A DNA stretch of 64,000 nt from an uncultured Fibrobacter sp. (GTDB lineage: Bacteria; Fibrobacterota; Fibrobacteria; Fibrobacterales; Fibrobacteraceae): assembly GCA_934691725.1 (NCBI GenBank), contig CAKUTF010000003.1, positions 68,623 to 132,622 on the forward strand, read 5' to 3'. Numbering within the stretch: the stretch's first letter is position 1; the number at the start of each line of letters is the position of its first letter. This document shows, piece after piece, positions 51,377 to 60,600 of this stretch. The translations under genes were made by a program, and so were the position numbers. The notes beneath the pieces were generated by a model. It saw only the letters and a list, made by a program, of their open reading frames with translations, searched no databases and was not told the DNA's origin.

Positions 51377-54300
51377 ATGGCTTTACATTTAAAATTTGCG
51401 CTGAGCTTGGAAACCATTGCTGACGAGATGATTGACAAGGTGGCGGAAGAATGGACTTCTCCGTTCGACGCGCCGACCGTTATTTTTTCGGAATACAAGC
51501 TGGAGCAGTGGTTCCGCTTGCGTTGGCTAGAAAAGCGGGGCGTCCTTGCCAATCTGAACAGGAAGTCTATCGACAAGTTCTTGATGGAAATCTTGGTCGG
51601 GGATGATAAAAATATCAAGAAAATTTCGACCGATATGGTTCGGAATGTGATTATTGCGTATTTGCAGACTCTTGCATCGAAAGGAAAGGATGCTTTTGTG
51701 GATGAATTGAATGTCCGCGTGGCAAATTATCTTTTTGTAGAAAAAGACACGATTGATGAAATGCGTTTGTTTGATTTTGCAAATAAACTGGCAGGTCTTT
51801 TTTTGGAATATGAAACGAGTCGTCCGAGCGAATTCATCAAAAAGGCGAATGGGGCGTGGGAATCCGGCATTCTGGATTGCTGGAAACAGGGGAATCTGAA
51901 ACCGTTCTTTGTCGATAGAAATGGTCGTGAAGCGGAAAATGAAGAATGGGAGCGAAAACTGTATTCGGCGATATTCCATTCGCATGATGGCAGTGATTCT
52001 TTGCTGACGACGGTGTTTAAGAAAACAGACAGTGCCCGTACCTGTTTGACGCTTCCGTTCATGTATGAAGCAAGTAAAGTAAACGGAAAACCTGTTTTCC
52101 AGTATAAACCAAACCGTCCTGTCTTTATTCTAGGGTTATCAGGAATGGGACAGTTCTATCGCGTCGTTTTGCAGGAATTTTCAAAAAACTGCGATGTGTA
52201 TGCCTACATCCAAAACCCTTGCATGCAGTTTTGGGAAGATATCCCAAGCTATGCAAATTCAAAAGTGGACCTTACTCCCACGTTTAAAGCAGATGCGGAT
52301 CCGGAAGAAGAAAAGGATGATGTCAGCGAATTTGAAAATAGTTTGCTCAAGGCTTGGGGGCGTGCGGGACGCGATAACATTCGGCTTTGGAGCATGGCAA
52401 ATGATTATTGTGAAGGCTTCACCGACAAAGAGGTTTCCGCTTATGCCGAGGAAATGCAAAAACAGGACAAGGATTCTCTTCTTCATGAAATCCAATGGAT
52501 GGTTGCGAATCGAACAAATAAATTTTCGGAAGGGTATCTTCCGCAAAAAAACGAAAAGGGAATTCCGTTTGGAGAACTGAAAGACAAGTCTCTTACGATT
52601 ACAGCCGCACCGAATCGCATTCGGGAAGTGGAAGCGGTTCATTCTCAGATTTGCCAGTTACTAAATGCGGGAGCGGCCATCCGCGATATACTTGTGGTTT
52701 GTCCAAATTTGGCGGATTATCGTTCTGCAATCTATCAGGTTTTTGATCAGTCGGAAAGCGGAACTGCGACAAATGTCGCCATGAAGTTTGTCATTGTGGA
52801 TTCTGCGGCGAAGGCTTCTCTTGTCGGGGAAGCCTTGCAGGAATTGTTTGCCATAAAAAAGAAAGGCGCATTGAGTCGAACGGAATTCTTTGCTCTTGTT
52901 CGCAATCCCGTTGTACAAGAAGCTCGCGGAATTGCTTCCGACGATATTTCCGATTGGGAAGCTTGGATCAGTGGAATGAACATCTATCGTGATCATACGG
53001 CAGAAAGCAATGCCCAAAAGGATTGGCTGAAAGGTGTAAAGCGCTTGCTGCTGGCTCGTCTTACAAATTCCTGCGTCGCAAATGAATATCTGCCTTATGC
53101 GGATATGGAAAGTGCGGATAATGCAAAGCTGAACCGATTTATCGACGCGGTATATTCACTGGAAACTTGGCTTGATGAAACGGAAACTCCCGTTTTAAAA
53201 ACGGATGCAGATTTTCTCAAAATGCATGAGTTTTTGAACGGTTGGCTTTCGATGCGGGATGTGCCGAGCGGTCTTGGCGGGGAAGCGATCATTTTTGAAA
53301 ATGTCCAGAACGCTCTGGAAGGTCTAAAAAGCCAGTTGGCTGCGGGACTTTTTGAAATTTCCTGGAATATGGTGGGGCAAACATTGATGGAGGCGGCTCA
53401 AACTTCGGAATACAGCTGCGGCAGTCCATTGATTAATGGCATCACATTTATGAAGTTTGTGCCGAATAGAACGATTCCCATTAAACATTTGTTCTTTATG
53501 GGGGCGAATGCGAAGGATTTTCCGGGCGTAAAATCTTTTGACTCGTTAGATTTGCGCAAGTCTGTTGCTCGATGGCCTGGCGATGATACTGCGGTTGACA
53601 AAAACCGCTATGCGTTCCTTTGCCAGTTGATGAGTACCAGTGAAAGCTTCCACATTAGTTACTTAAGCATGTATTTGCCGAAGGATGAGGAACTTTATCC
53701 TTCGTCGATTGTAAACGATTTGCAGAATGCGTTGCAAGTGGCTTTGCCGGAAAACGAAAAGGCGGAAGATTACATTCCGAAAATAGAGCTGAAGATTGAC
53801 GAAAACCGTCCGCGCTGTGAACTGTTTACGGCAAGGGAAAATCGGAATAAGGATACCCTTTCTGTTTTTCGTGAAGCGGAAGATAAAAAAGTAAAACCGA
53901 TTTTTGTTCCGGAAAAAATGGAAAATCGGTTGCCGGCTCGGGTTTCTGTTTACCAAATTCGGGATTTCTTTAAAGATCCGTTTGAATTCCAGGTGAATCG
54001 CATCATGAAAATTGATGAGGTGGAAGAGGATCCTGAAAAGATCGCTATAGAGCCGATTGAACTCTCTGCTTTGGATAAAAGTGTTTGGCTTAAGGCGATG
54101 ATTGCAGAAAAGTTGGGAATCCAGTTAGAAGAGACGGAAAAGCTAGACAAAAATCTGCTCCAGAAAAAAGGCGCTTTGCCACAAGGACCATTTGGCGATA
54201 AAATTTGGGAAGACTTGAATACGAGTGCTGACAAATTTGCAGAAAGAATCACGAGCGAATACCCTAAAGATTTTTGGAATTTTACTTCGCACGAATTGGA

Positions 54301-54880
54301 GATCCAGATTGAAAAAGCGGATGGAGAAAAGACGACAACGTGGACGCTCAACGGAAATATTCGGCTTATGGCGATAAACAGATTAGATGACAAACAGGTC
54401 GCGCTGGTTGACGTGAAAGAAGATTCAATCAGAAATGGAGCAACAGAATTTATCGCTAGCTACATTGCGGCTTTGGCGTTGCTTGCCACGGCAAAAGCAA
54501 AATCCGTCACGTTAGCTTTCTTTGACACCACGAAAGAACCAAAGAAAATTGAAGTTTGCCAGACAAAAGGCAAAGCCCAGGAACTCTTGAATTCCATCTA
54601 TGATAAAATGTATGGGAAATTGAAAAATTGGAAGATTGTCCCGTTTAAACTGTACAAAGAAAAAATTTCTTCTTTGTCTGCATTGAAGGAAAAAGTCATA
54701 GAGAAAAAGGCTTGGAGCTTTTTCCCGGCGAAAAACTTATTCGATGTGTTAAAACCGGAAGTGTCGGGATTTTCAAATGAAGAACTCGAAAAAGATGGAT
54801 GGAATTCGGAAACTAGAAAAATGTTAGCGATGCTTCCTGAATTGGATAATTATATGAAGCCAAAGGAGAAAAAATCATGA
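51377..54880 (+). CDS. recC: Exodeoxyribonuclease V subunit gamma (RecC)
   Basis: 1167 residues, the usual size. RecC is the Chi-scanning subunit of RecBCD and has inactivated helicase and nuclease folds. Visible features are the N-terminal inactive-helicase segments (FSEYKLEQWFRLRWLEKRG and PVFILGLSGMGQFYRVVLQEF near 250), the middle KSLTITAAPNRIREVEAVHSQI and the C-terminal inactive nuclease region (VYQIRDFFKDPFEFQVNRI). No Walker A motif is present. The GGGAG ribosome site is identical in form to that of recD. The recB start lies inside the last codons (ATGATGG), so expression is coupled. Confidence 0.92.
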   Translation: MALHLKFALSLETIADEMIDKVAEEWTSPFDAPTVIFSEYKLEQWFRLRWLEKRGVLANLNRKSIDKFLMEILVGDDKNIKKISTDMVRNVIIAYLQTLASKGKDAFVDELNVRVANYLFVEKDTIDEMRLFDFANKLAGLFLEYETSRPSEFIKKANGAWESGILDCWKQGNLKPFFVDRNGREAENEEWERKLYSAIFHSHDGSDSLLTTVFKKTDSARTCLTLPFMYEASKVNGKPVFQYKPNRPVFILGLSGMGQFYRVVLQEFSKNCDVYAYIQNPCMQFWEDIPSYANSKVDLTPTFKADADPEEEKDDVSEFENSLLKAWGRAGRDNIRLWSMANDYCEGFTDKEVSAYAEEMQKQDKDSLLHEIQWMVANRTNKFSEGYLPQKNEKGIPFGELKDKSLTITAAPNRIREVEAVHSQICQLLNAGAAIRDILVVCPNLADYRSAIYQVFDQSESGTATNVAMKFVIVDSAAKASLVGEALQELFAIKKKGALSRTEFFALVRNPVVQEARGIASDDISDWEAWISGMNIYRDHTAESNAQKDWLKGVKRLLLARLTNSCVANEYLPYADMESADNAKLNRFIDAVYSLETWLDETETPVLKTDADFLKMHEFLNGWLSMRDVPSGLGGEAIIFENVQNALEGLKSQLAAGLFEISWNMVGQTLMEAAQTSEYSCGSPLINGITFMKFVPNRTIPIKHLFFMGANAKDFPGVKSFDSLDLRKSVARWPGDDTAVDKNRYAFLCQLMSTSESFHISYLSMYLPKDEELYPSSIVNDLQNALQVALPENEKAEDYIPKIELKIDENRPRCELFTARENRNKDTLSVFREAEDKKVKPIFVPEKMENRLPARVSVYQIRDFFKDPFEFQVNRIMKIDEVEEDPEKIAIEPIELSALDKSVWLKAMIAEKLGIQLEETEKLDKNLLQKKGALPQGPFGDKIWEDLNTSADKFAERITSEYPKDFWNFTSHELEIQIEKADGEKTTTWTLNGNIRLMAINRLDDKQVALVDVKEDSIRNGATEFIASYIAALALLATAKAKSVTLAFFDTTKEPKKIEVCQTKGKAQELLNSIYDKMYGKLKNWKIVPFKLYKEKISSLSALKEKVIEKKAWSFFPAKNLFDVLKPEVSGFSNEELEKDGWNSETRKMLAMLPELDNYMKPKEKKS

Positions 54881-57800
54881 TGGAACCGATTCCGTTTCAG
54901 ATTGAAAAATTCCTGCTGAATCAAAATTACTGCATTGAAGCCTCTGCAGGAACGGGTAAAACTTACAACATCAAGAAAATTGTCGCGGAATTGGTAAAAT
55001 CTGAAGAAAAGATTTCGCTGTCTAAAATTTTACTGGTGACTTACACGGAAAAGGCTGCCGGTGAGTTGCGGGACCGCATTCGTGCAGAATTGCAGGAACA
55101 GCTAGAAGCTAAAGATGAATTTAAAAAGCCTTTGCTGACGGGTGAAAAAAGAAAGCGGATAGAAAATGCACTTGCCGAAGTAGATAATGCGGCAATCGGA
55201 ACGATTCATTCTTTTTGCCAAAAGACGCTCCATGATTTTGCGTATGAAGCGGGTATGCCTTTTGCGCTTTCAATGGCTAGCGATGATGCGATAGAAGATC
55301 TTGTCGATAGAAAGATTCGAGACGAATGGTCGGTCGAATTAAATGAGCTTGGAATTAACGCGTCTGTCATTCAAAAACTGGTGGCCAATGGCGTAAAAAA
55401 CTATGAAGAAGGGATGTCTTTTGTAAAGCCGATTTCAACGCTTGAAGATTGGATTCCGACAAATCCTGAATTTGAAGCAAATTGGAATGTTTTGAAAAAA
55501 TACGCGGAGAAAAACGCCGTTTTCACCGCTATATATAAAGAAAAGAATAAAGAATTTCCCGTTCAAAAGATTATCGATGAAATCCTTTCAAAAAAAAGTT
55601 CAGCGTTTAAGAATTGTGGCAAGGAGCCTGTCTCGGCGATTCCTGCGGAGTTGAACGACGCCGTACAATATTTTTTCAGCATCAAAGGTAAAGACATCTT
55701 CAAATTGGAAAAACCAGAAAACTGTGCCCAGTTTCAATTTGTGGAGGGTAAACTTCAAGATGTTTATACCGCTTTTCAAAAACAGAAGCTGGATAATAAG
55801 CAGATTTCCTTTGACGATATGATTGCGAAGGTTCGCGATGCGGTGGTAAAGGGCGAATATTCTGCGCTTTGCAAAAAGTTGCGCAGTACCTATAAGTATG
55901 CCATCATCGATGAATTTCAGGATACGAACCAGAATCAATGGGACATTTTCAAAACGGTATTCCTAGACAGTTCGTCAAATCACATCATTGTTGTCGGTGA
56001 CCCGAAACAGTCTATTTATTCGTTTCAAGGTGCGGATTTAAATGTCTATCTTCAGGCTAAGAACGAGATCATCGCTAATGGCGGCATTTATGCCAAGCTC
56101 AATACGAATTTCCGCTCTACAGACGAAATGGTTCGTGCCTGTGGGAAAATATTCGTCGGTCAATTTTTCACAAGTTCGTTAAACCAGAACATTCAGTTTG
56201 AAGAATCCGATTCATCGGGTAAAGTAAAGCCTGTTCTTTTGAATGGTTTAGAAGTGAAACCGATCTATCTGGCAAGGAATATATCTCCAGAATTTTTTGC
56301 AAAATATGCGGTTTCAAAAATTGCTGATTTTACAAAGATAGTGGTTGGAGCGGACGGGAAAAAACAGACCGCGTTACAGTATTATGACAAGGATCAAAAG
56401 AAATATCAAAATTTGAAACTGTCTAAAATTGCAGTCCTGGCTAGGACTCGCAGCGAAATGGAAAATATCGAAAAGGAAATGACTTTTGCGGGAATTCCGT
56501 TTGTTCGCTATAAAGATTCAAATCTATTTAGAAGCCGCGAAGGGGCTCAATGGGTTACCTTGCTAAAGGCCTTAAATGCTCCTGATTTCGCCGGAAGAAA
56601 TCGGGGCTTGCTCAATGCGGTTCTCGTTTCGGACTTTTTTCGATATAATCCTCAGAATGTGGAAAGTTCTGATTTTGAAAAACCGAATAATCCTGTCCTT
56701 AAGTATTTTGCAGCGTGGAAAAGCCTGTTGAAAGCTTATCGCTATGCGGAACTTCAGGAGCGTATCTATGCGGATACGCAGATTGACAAATTCCTTTGCG
56801 ATTCATCAAAGTTGCAGCAACTTGCCAAAGTAAGGCAAATCGGGGCTTACATTTTTGACTATCTGTACAATAATCACGTGAGCTTAGAAGAAATCATTAA
56901 ACATTTGGAAGGACTGTCTCTTGGCGCGGAAGATTCGGATGATGAAGATGGAAACTTGGTTGCTAGAGGAAGTGATTTTGATGCGGTTCAAGTGATGACG
57001 ATCCATGCGTCCAAAGGATTGCAGTTCCCAATCGTTATTTCTGTGGCGGGTTTTAAGTCCGCATATCAAGAGCCGCAATCCGCTTATGTGAGTCGAGACG
57101 GAGATGCTAAAGTCTTGGGCTTTGATACTCGTTCAAAGGAAAAAGACCTTGCTGTTATTTTGGATGAATGGCATCGTTTGTTCTATGTGGATTATACGCG
57201 TGCGGAATCGGTTTTGATATTACCGGTTTATAAAGATAAATGGGAAAAAGAGAGTGAACAGTATGGATTTTTGAGTCGAGCTTTGAATCGGGATGATCTT
57301 GGTGCTTTTGTAAATGAATCGGATTATTGGGAAAATCCAAAAAGTTCTTCCCGGTGGAAATCTCAAATAGCCGATTATCTAAACGAAATTTCTTCTCCGA
57401 AAAGAGAATCCCCTCGAGCCCCTATCGCCGAGCTGAATGCATCCCTCGGTTCCAAAAGCATCTTCCAGCATTCGTATTCCTCTTTGGCGGGAAAGCTGCG
57501 AGAAAACGAAGACAGCGTGACCACTGAAAACGGAAAGTTGTTGAACAGGCAAGCATCGGATGAAGCGGAATCAAGCGCCGCGGTCAAAACCCTTGCCATC
57601 GATCCAAATCCCGTCCGGATTCTTTTCGGGGATTCTCGGATTGTTTTGGAAAATGCCGTTTCCGGTGTCGTGGATTTTCCCCGTGGCAGCAAACTCGGCA
57701 ATGCGCTGCACCAGACTTTTGAATTGATGGATTTTGAAAAAATCGGTTCCATGGAAAATGTCGCGGTGGCCAAGGAATGCGCAGAACTGAGAATTCTGAT

Positions 57801-58407
57801 TGCAGAGCAGTTCAATTCGCAAGCTTTTTCAATCGAAAAACATCCGGATTGGGTCGATCAGTCGGCGCATTTCGTGTGGAATACGATGAATGCGAAGCTA
57901 CCGGAAATTTGCGGTGGCGCTTTCTCGGGCAAGAGTTTTTCCCTGAAAGAATTGCCTGCGGAAAGTCGTCGCGCCGAAATGGAATTCCAGATGAATGCTC
58001 TGGGCTTTGGCGAAAATGTTTTGCAAAATTTCTGCAAAGGCTTTATGGATTTGCTTTTTGTCCGCGGAGAATACTATTCGATCCTTGACTGGAAATCGGA
58101 TGTGCTGGAAAATTATACCGTCGGCAACGAAACCGTGGATGGTACGATGAAAAAAGTGGATGATGAATATGCCGTGCAACGCGTGCTGTATTCTTATTCT
58201 CTTGTCCAATGGCTTAAATCGTTTGGAAAATTCGGTGCGGACGAAGAGGAAATTTTCCGGAAACATTTCGGCGGCGTCTATTATGTGTTTTTCCGCGGAT
58301 GCCGTGCGGGGGAATCGAGCGGGCTTTATGCGCAGACGTGGAAAAACTATGCGGAACTTTCGGCTGCTTTTGAAAATGTTAAATCGCTGATGACAAAAGC
58401 AAGATAG
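54877..58407 (+). CDS. recB: Exodeoxyribonuclease V subunit beta (RecB)
   Basis: 1176 residues. A superfamily 1A 3'-5' helicase fused to a nuclease. Walker A ASAGTGKTY (K28), motif II IIDEFQDTNQNQW near 342-354, GDPKQSIYSFQGAD near 375, motif V VMTIHASKGLQFP near 707. The C-terminal RecB nuclease motif ILDWKSDVLENY, near 1069, carries the catalytic Asp and Lys. All expected parts are present, so it should be active. Two adjacent ATGs (54877, 54880) overlap the recC stop. recD follows 11 bases downstream. Confidence 0.95.
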   Translation: MMEPIPFQIEKFLLNQNYCIEASAGTGKTYNIKKIVAELVKSEEKISLSKILLVTYTEKAAGELRDRIRAELQEQLEAKDEFKKPLLTGEKRKRIENALAEVDNAAIGTIHSFCQKTLHDFAYEAGMPFALSMASDDAIEDLVDRKIRDEWSVELNELGINASVIQKLVANGVKNYEEGMSFVKPISTLEDWIPTNPEFEANWNVLKKYAEKNAVFTAIYKEKNKEFPVQKIIDEILSKKSSAFKNCGKEPVSAIPAELNDAVQYFFSIKGKDIFKLEKPENCAQFQFVEGKLQDVYTAFQKQKLDNKQISFDDMIAKVRDAVVKGEYSALCKKLRSTYKYAIIDEFQDTNQNQWDIFKTVFLDSSSNHIIVVGDPKQSIYSFQGADLNVYLQAKNEIIANGGIYAKLNTNFRSTDEMVRACGKIFVGQFFTSSLNQNIQFEESDSSGKVKPVLLNGLEVKPIYLARNISPEFFAKYAVSKIADFTKIVVGADGKKQTALQYYDKDQKKYQNLKLSKIAVLARTRSEMENIEKEMTFAGIPFVRYKDSNLFRSREGAQWVTLLKALNAPDFAGRNRGLLNAVLVSDFFRYNPQNVESSDFEKPNNPVLKYFAAWKSLLKAYRYAELQERIYADTQIDKFLCDSSKLQQLAKVRQIGAYIFDYLYNNHVSLEEIIKHLEGLSLGAEDSDDEDGNLVARGSDFDAVQVMTIHASKGLQFPIVISVAGFKSAYQEPQSAYVSRDGDAKVLGFDTRSKEKDLAVILDEWHRLFYVDYTRAESVLILPVYKDKWEKESEQYGFLSRALNRDDLGAFVNESDYWENPKSSSRWKSQIADYLNEISSPKRESPRAPIAELNASLGSKSIFQHSYSSLAGKLRENEDSVTTENGKLLNRQASDEAESSAAVKTLAIDPNPVRILFGDSRIVLENAVSGVVDFPRGSKLGNALHQTFELMDFEKIGSMENVAVAKECAELRILIAEQFNSQAFSIEKHPDWVDQSAHFVWNTMNAKLPEICGGAFSGKSFSLKELPAESRRAEMEFQMNALGFGENVLQNFCKGFMDLLFVRGEYYSILDWKSDVLENYTVGNETVDGTMKKVDDEYAVQRVLYSYSLVQWLKSFGKFGADEEEIFRKHFGGVYYVFFRGCRAGESSGLYAQTWKNYAELSAAFENVKSLMTKAR

Positions 58408-58418
58408 GGAGATTTTGG

Positions 58419-60530
58419 ATGGCAATGATTACAGAAACTCTAGAAGAATTTTTCGATTCGCTGCGTGAAATGCGCGGAACGCAACCGCTCGATTTGAAAC
58501 TGGTGACGCTCCTCGCGGAATTGCAACCGGCCCTTTCCTTGGAGGCGCAAAAGGTTTTGCTCGTTTACTTTTCGCTGTTAAGTGATGGCAATACCTGCAT
58601 TTCGTTAAATCCTCGAAAGCTGCTCGCCAAGTGGACTTTCAAATGGAACGGCTTGAAAACGCAGAAAAAAACGCATCTCGCGGAAGGGGAAGCGAAAAAT
58701 TTTTTGGATGCGGAAGAGTTCGCTCCGGTTTTTGAAAAGGGCTGTTCGGACCTAAACGCTCTGGCGACCGTTGAAGAAAAATCGGTAAATGGATCGACTC
58801 GAATGCGATTTGAAATGTTGCCTCTTTGCGTGGAATGTCGCGAAACCGAACCTTTCCTGTTTGCGGATAAATACTGGCAGGCAAAGGAATCAATTCTTCA
58901 TGTTTTCGGAGATACTTCGGAACGAGCTGTTTTCAAAAAGGACGCTAACGTTTTTGCGGGAATTTCAAAAGGCTCTTTTGAGTTTGGAAAATTTCCGTTA
59001 AAGTTCGCGCAAGAAAACTCCGTCCTTTGCGGAGAGAAAAACAACCTGATTATCACGGGAGGCCCGGGAACGGGCAAGACGACGGTGGTCCAGTTCTTGC
59101 TCTGGAATCTTTTTAAGCGGGAACCCGGAAAATTAAACTGGTCGCTTTATTTCGTCGCTCCGAGCGGCAAGGCGGCGAATCGTTTGGGCGACGTGAAAAA
59201 GCTGGACGATATATCCGAGGTGGAAAAAACTTCCCATCCGGAGATTGTGGATAAATTCAAGAATGTCGAGGGGCAGACCTTGCATCGCTTGCTTAAGTTC
59301 AACCCATCGAAAAACTCTTTCAGCTACAATAAAAATAATCGGTTGCCGAACCGTTCTATCTTTGTCGTCGATGAAGCGAGCATGATCGATGTAACGCTTT
59401 TTGCCGCGTTCCTCGAAGCGTTGCCCGAAAGGACGGAAGATTACCGGCTGTTCGTTTTGGGCGACAAAAACCAGCTGCCGTCTGTTGAAGCGGGGGCGGT
59501 TCTCGGTGAAGTCCTGGGAATTCGACCGGATGCGACTGTGGAACTTACCGAGTCGAACCGTTTTCCGGACGATTCGCCGGTTGGGCGCTTTGCCAAGGCG
59601 ATTCAGGCGGAAACGGACGAGGCGCTGGAAAATTCCCTTTTGGAATGTGCGGAAAATTTGTCGAAGCGATCTTTGGAAATCGATGAGCGGGGAAAAATTC
59701 TTTCTTGGAAAAAGGCGGATATCGATTGGCCTGTGACGAAAAATGCCGTCCGCTTTGTTTCCCTTTCCGACGATGACGCTTCGCTAAAAAAGCGAGATGC
59801 CGAAGCCTTGGTGGAAAAGATTCTCGGAAAGTGGGCTGACGCCTTTTGCGCGGATTTGGTAAACTTGGCGAGTGCTGTGAATCCCACGAAGGAAATTGCC
59901 GAAGGGGAAATCGGCGAGAACTCTGAATACAAGGTTCGCCAGGAACTTTGGAAGGCCGCCGAAATGGCGCGCATTCTTTCTGCGGAACGCCGCGGTATCC
60001 AAGGTGTGGAAACCATCAACCGGATTATCTGTTCCAAAATCCGACGGAAATTTTCGGGCAATGAAAATGTTTTTGCGTCCCGGTATTTTCCCGGGCAAGT
60101 CTTGATGTTCACCAGGAACCAGGCGGACTTTAAACTTTTCAACGGGGATTCGGGAATTGTCGTCAAAAGCGTCGAAGGCTTAGATTATCTGATGATCCAA
60201 AAAGGAGACGAGTTTCCCTGCTATCCGCTTTCGCTGTTCCCGGGCGATTCTTTGGAAACGGCTTTTGCCATTACGATTCACAAGTCGCAAGGTTCGGGCT
60301 ATGGCAACATCCTGATGTTCCTCCCTTTACAAAGCGGGCATCCTCTCTTGAATCGGCAAATCCTCTATACGGGAGTCACCCGCGTGAAAATGGGCGCAAA
60401 AGTTCCCGGCAGTCTGACGCTGGTCGCTTCCAAGGCTCGCCTGCTCGAAGCGCGACGAACACGGATAGAGCGCGATACGGGAATCTGGATGAAAACGCCG
60501 CTTTGCAATTCTTTTTGCAAAGGCTTTTGA
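58419..60530 (+). CDS. recD: Exodeoxyribonuclease V subunit alpha (RecD)
   Basis: 703 residues. 5'-3' helicase subunit of RecBCD. Walker A GGPGTGKTT at about 213-221, motif II FVVDEASMID near 316, LGDKNQLPSVEAGAVLGE near 350, and the C-terminal UvrD-like motif ITIHKSQGSGYGNILMF near 619. The N-terminal ~170 residues are the RecB-interacting helical domain. The GGGAG ribosome site is 8 bases before ATG. Order recC-recB-recD completes the operon; ptrA is not present. Confidence 0.94.
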   Translation: MAMITETLEEFFDSLREMRGTQPLDLKLVTLLAELQPALSLEAQKVLLVYFSLLSDGNTCISLNPRKLLAKWTFKWNGLKTQKKTHLAEGEAKNFLDAEEFAPVFEKGCSDLNALATVEEKSVNGSTRMRFEMLPLCVECRETEPFLFADKYWQAKESILHVFGDTSERAVFKKDANVFAGISKGSFEFGKFPLKFAQENSVLCGEKNNLIITGGPGTGKTTVVQFLLWNLFKREPGKLNWSLYFVAPSGKAANRLGDVKKLDDISEVEKTSHPEIVDKFKNVEGQTLHRLLKFNPSKNSFSYNKNNRLPNRSIFVVDEASMIDVTLFAAFLEALPERTEDYRLFVLGDKNQLPSVEAGAVLGEVLGIRPDATVELTESNRFPDDSPVGRFAKAIQAETDEALENSLLECAENLSKRSLEIDERGKILSWKKADIDWPVTKNAVRFVSLSDDDASLKKRDAEALVEKILGKWADAFCADLVNLASAVNPTKEIAEGEIGENSEYKVRQELWKAAEMARILSAERRGIQGVETINRIICSKIRRKFSGNENVFASRYFPGQVLMFTRNQADFKLFNGDSGIVVKSVEGLDYLMIQKGDEFPCYPLSLFPGDSLETAFAITIHKSQGSGYGNILMFLPLQSGHPLLNRQILYTGVTRVKMGAKVPGSLTLVASKARLLEARRTRIERDTGIWMKTPLCNSFCKGF

Positions 60531-60570
60531 GGCCGGAGGCGTATTTTCCTTGCAGAATGGGGATGTGAAA

Positions 60571-60576
60571 TATATT
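60571..60576 (+). promoter_or_regulatory. TATATT -10-like box of the GH74 gene
   Basis: TATATT is preceded by TTGCAG (60550-60555) with a 15-base spacer and lies 24 bases before the ATG at 60601. The spacer is short for a sigma-70 promoter. Confidence 0.45.
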
Positions 60577-60600
60577 TTCCCTAGGAAAAAGGAAATCCCT

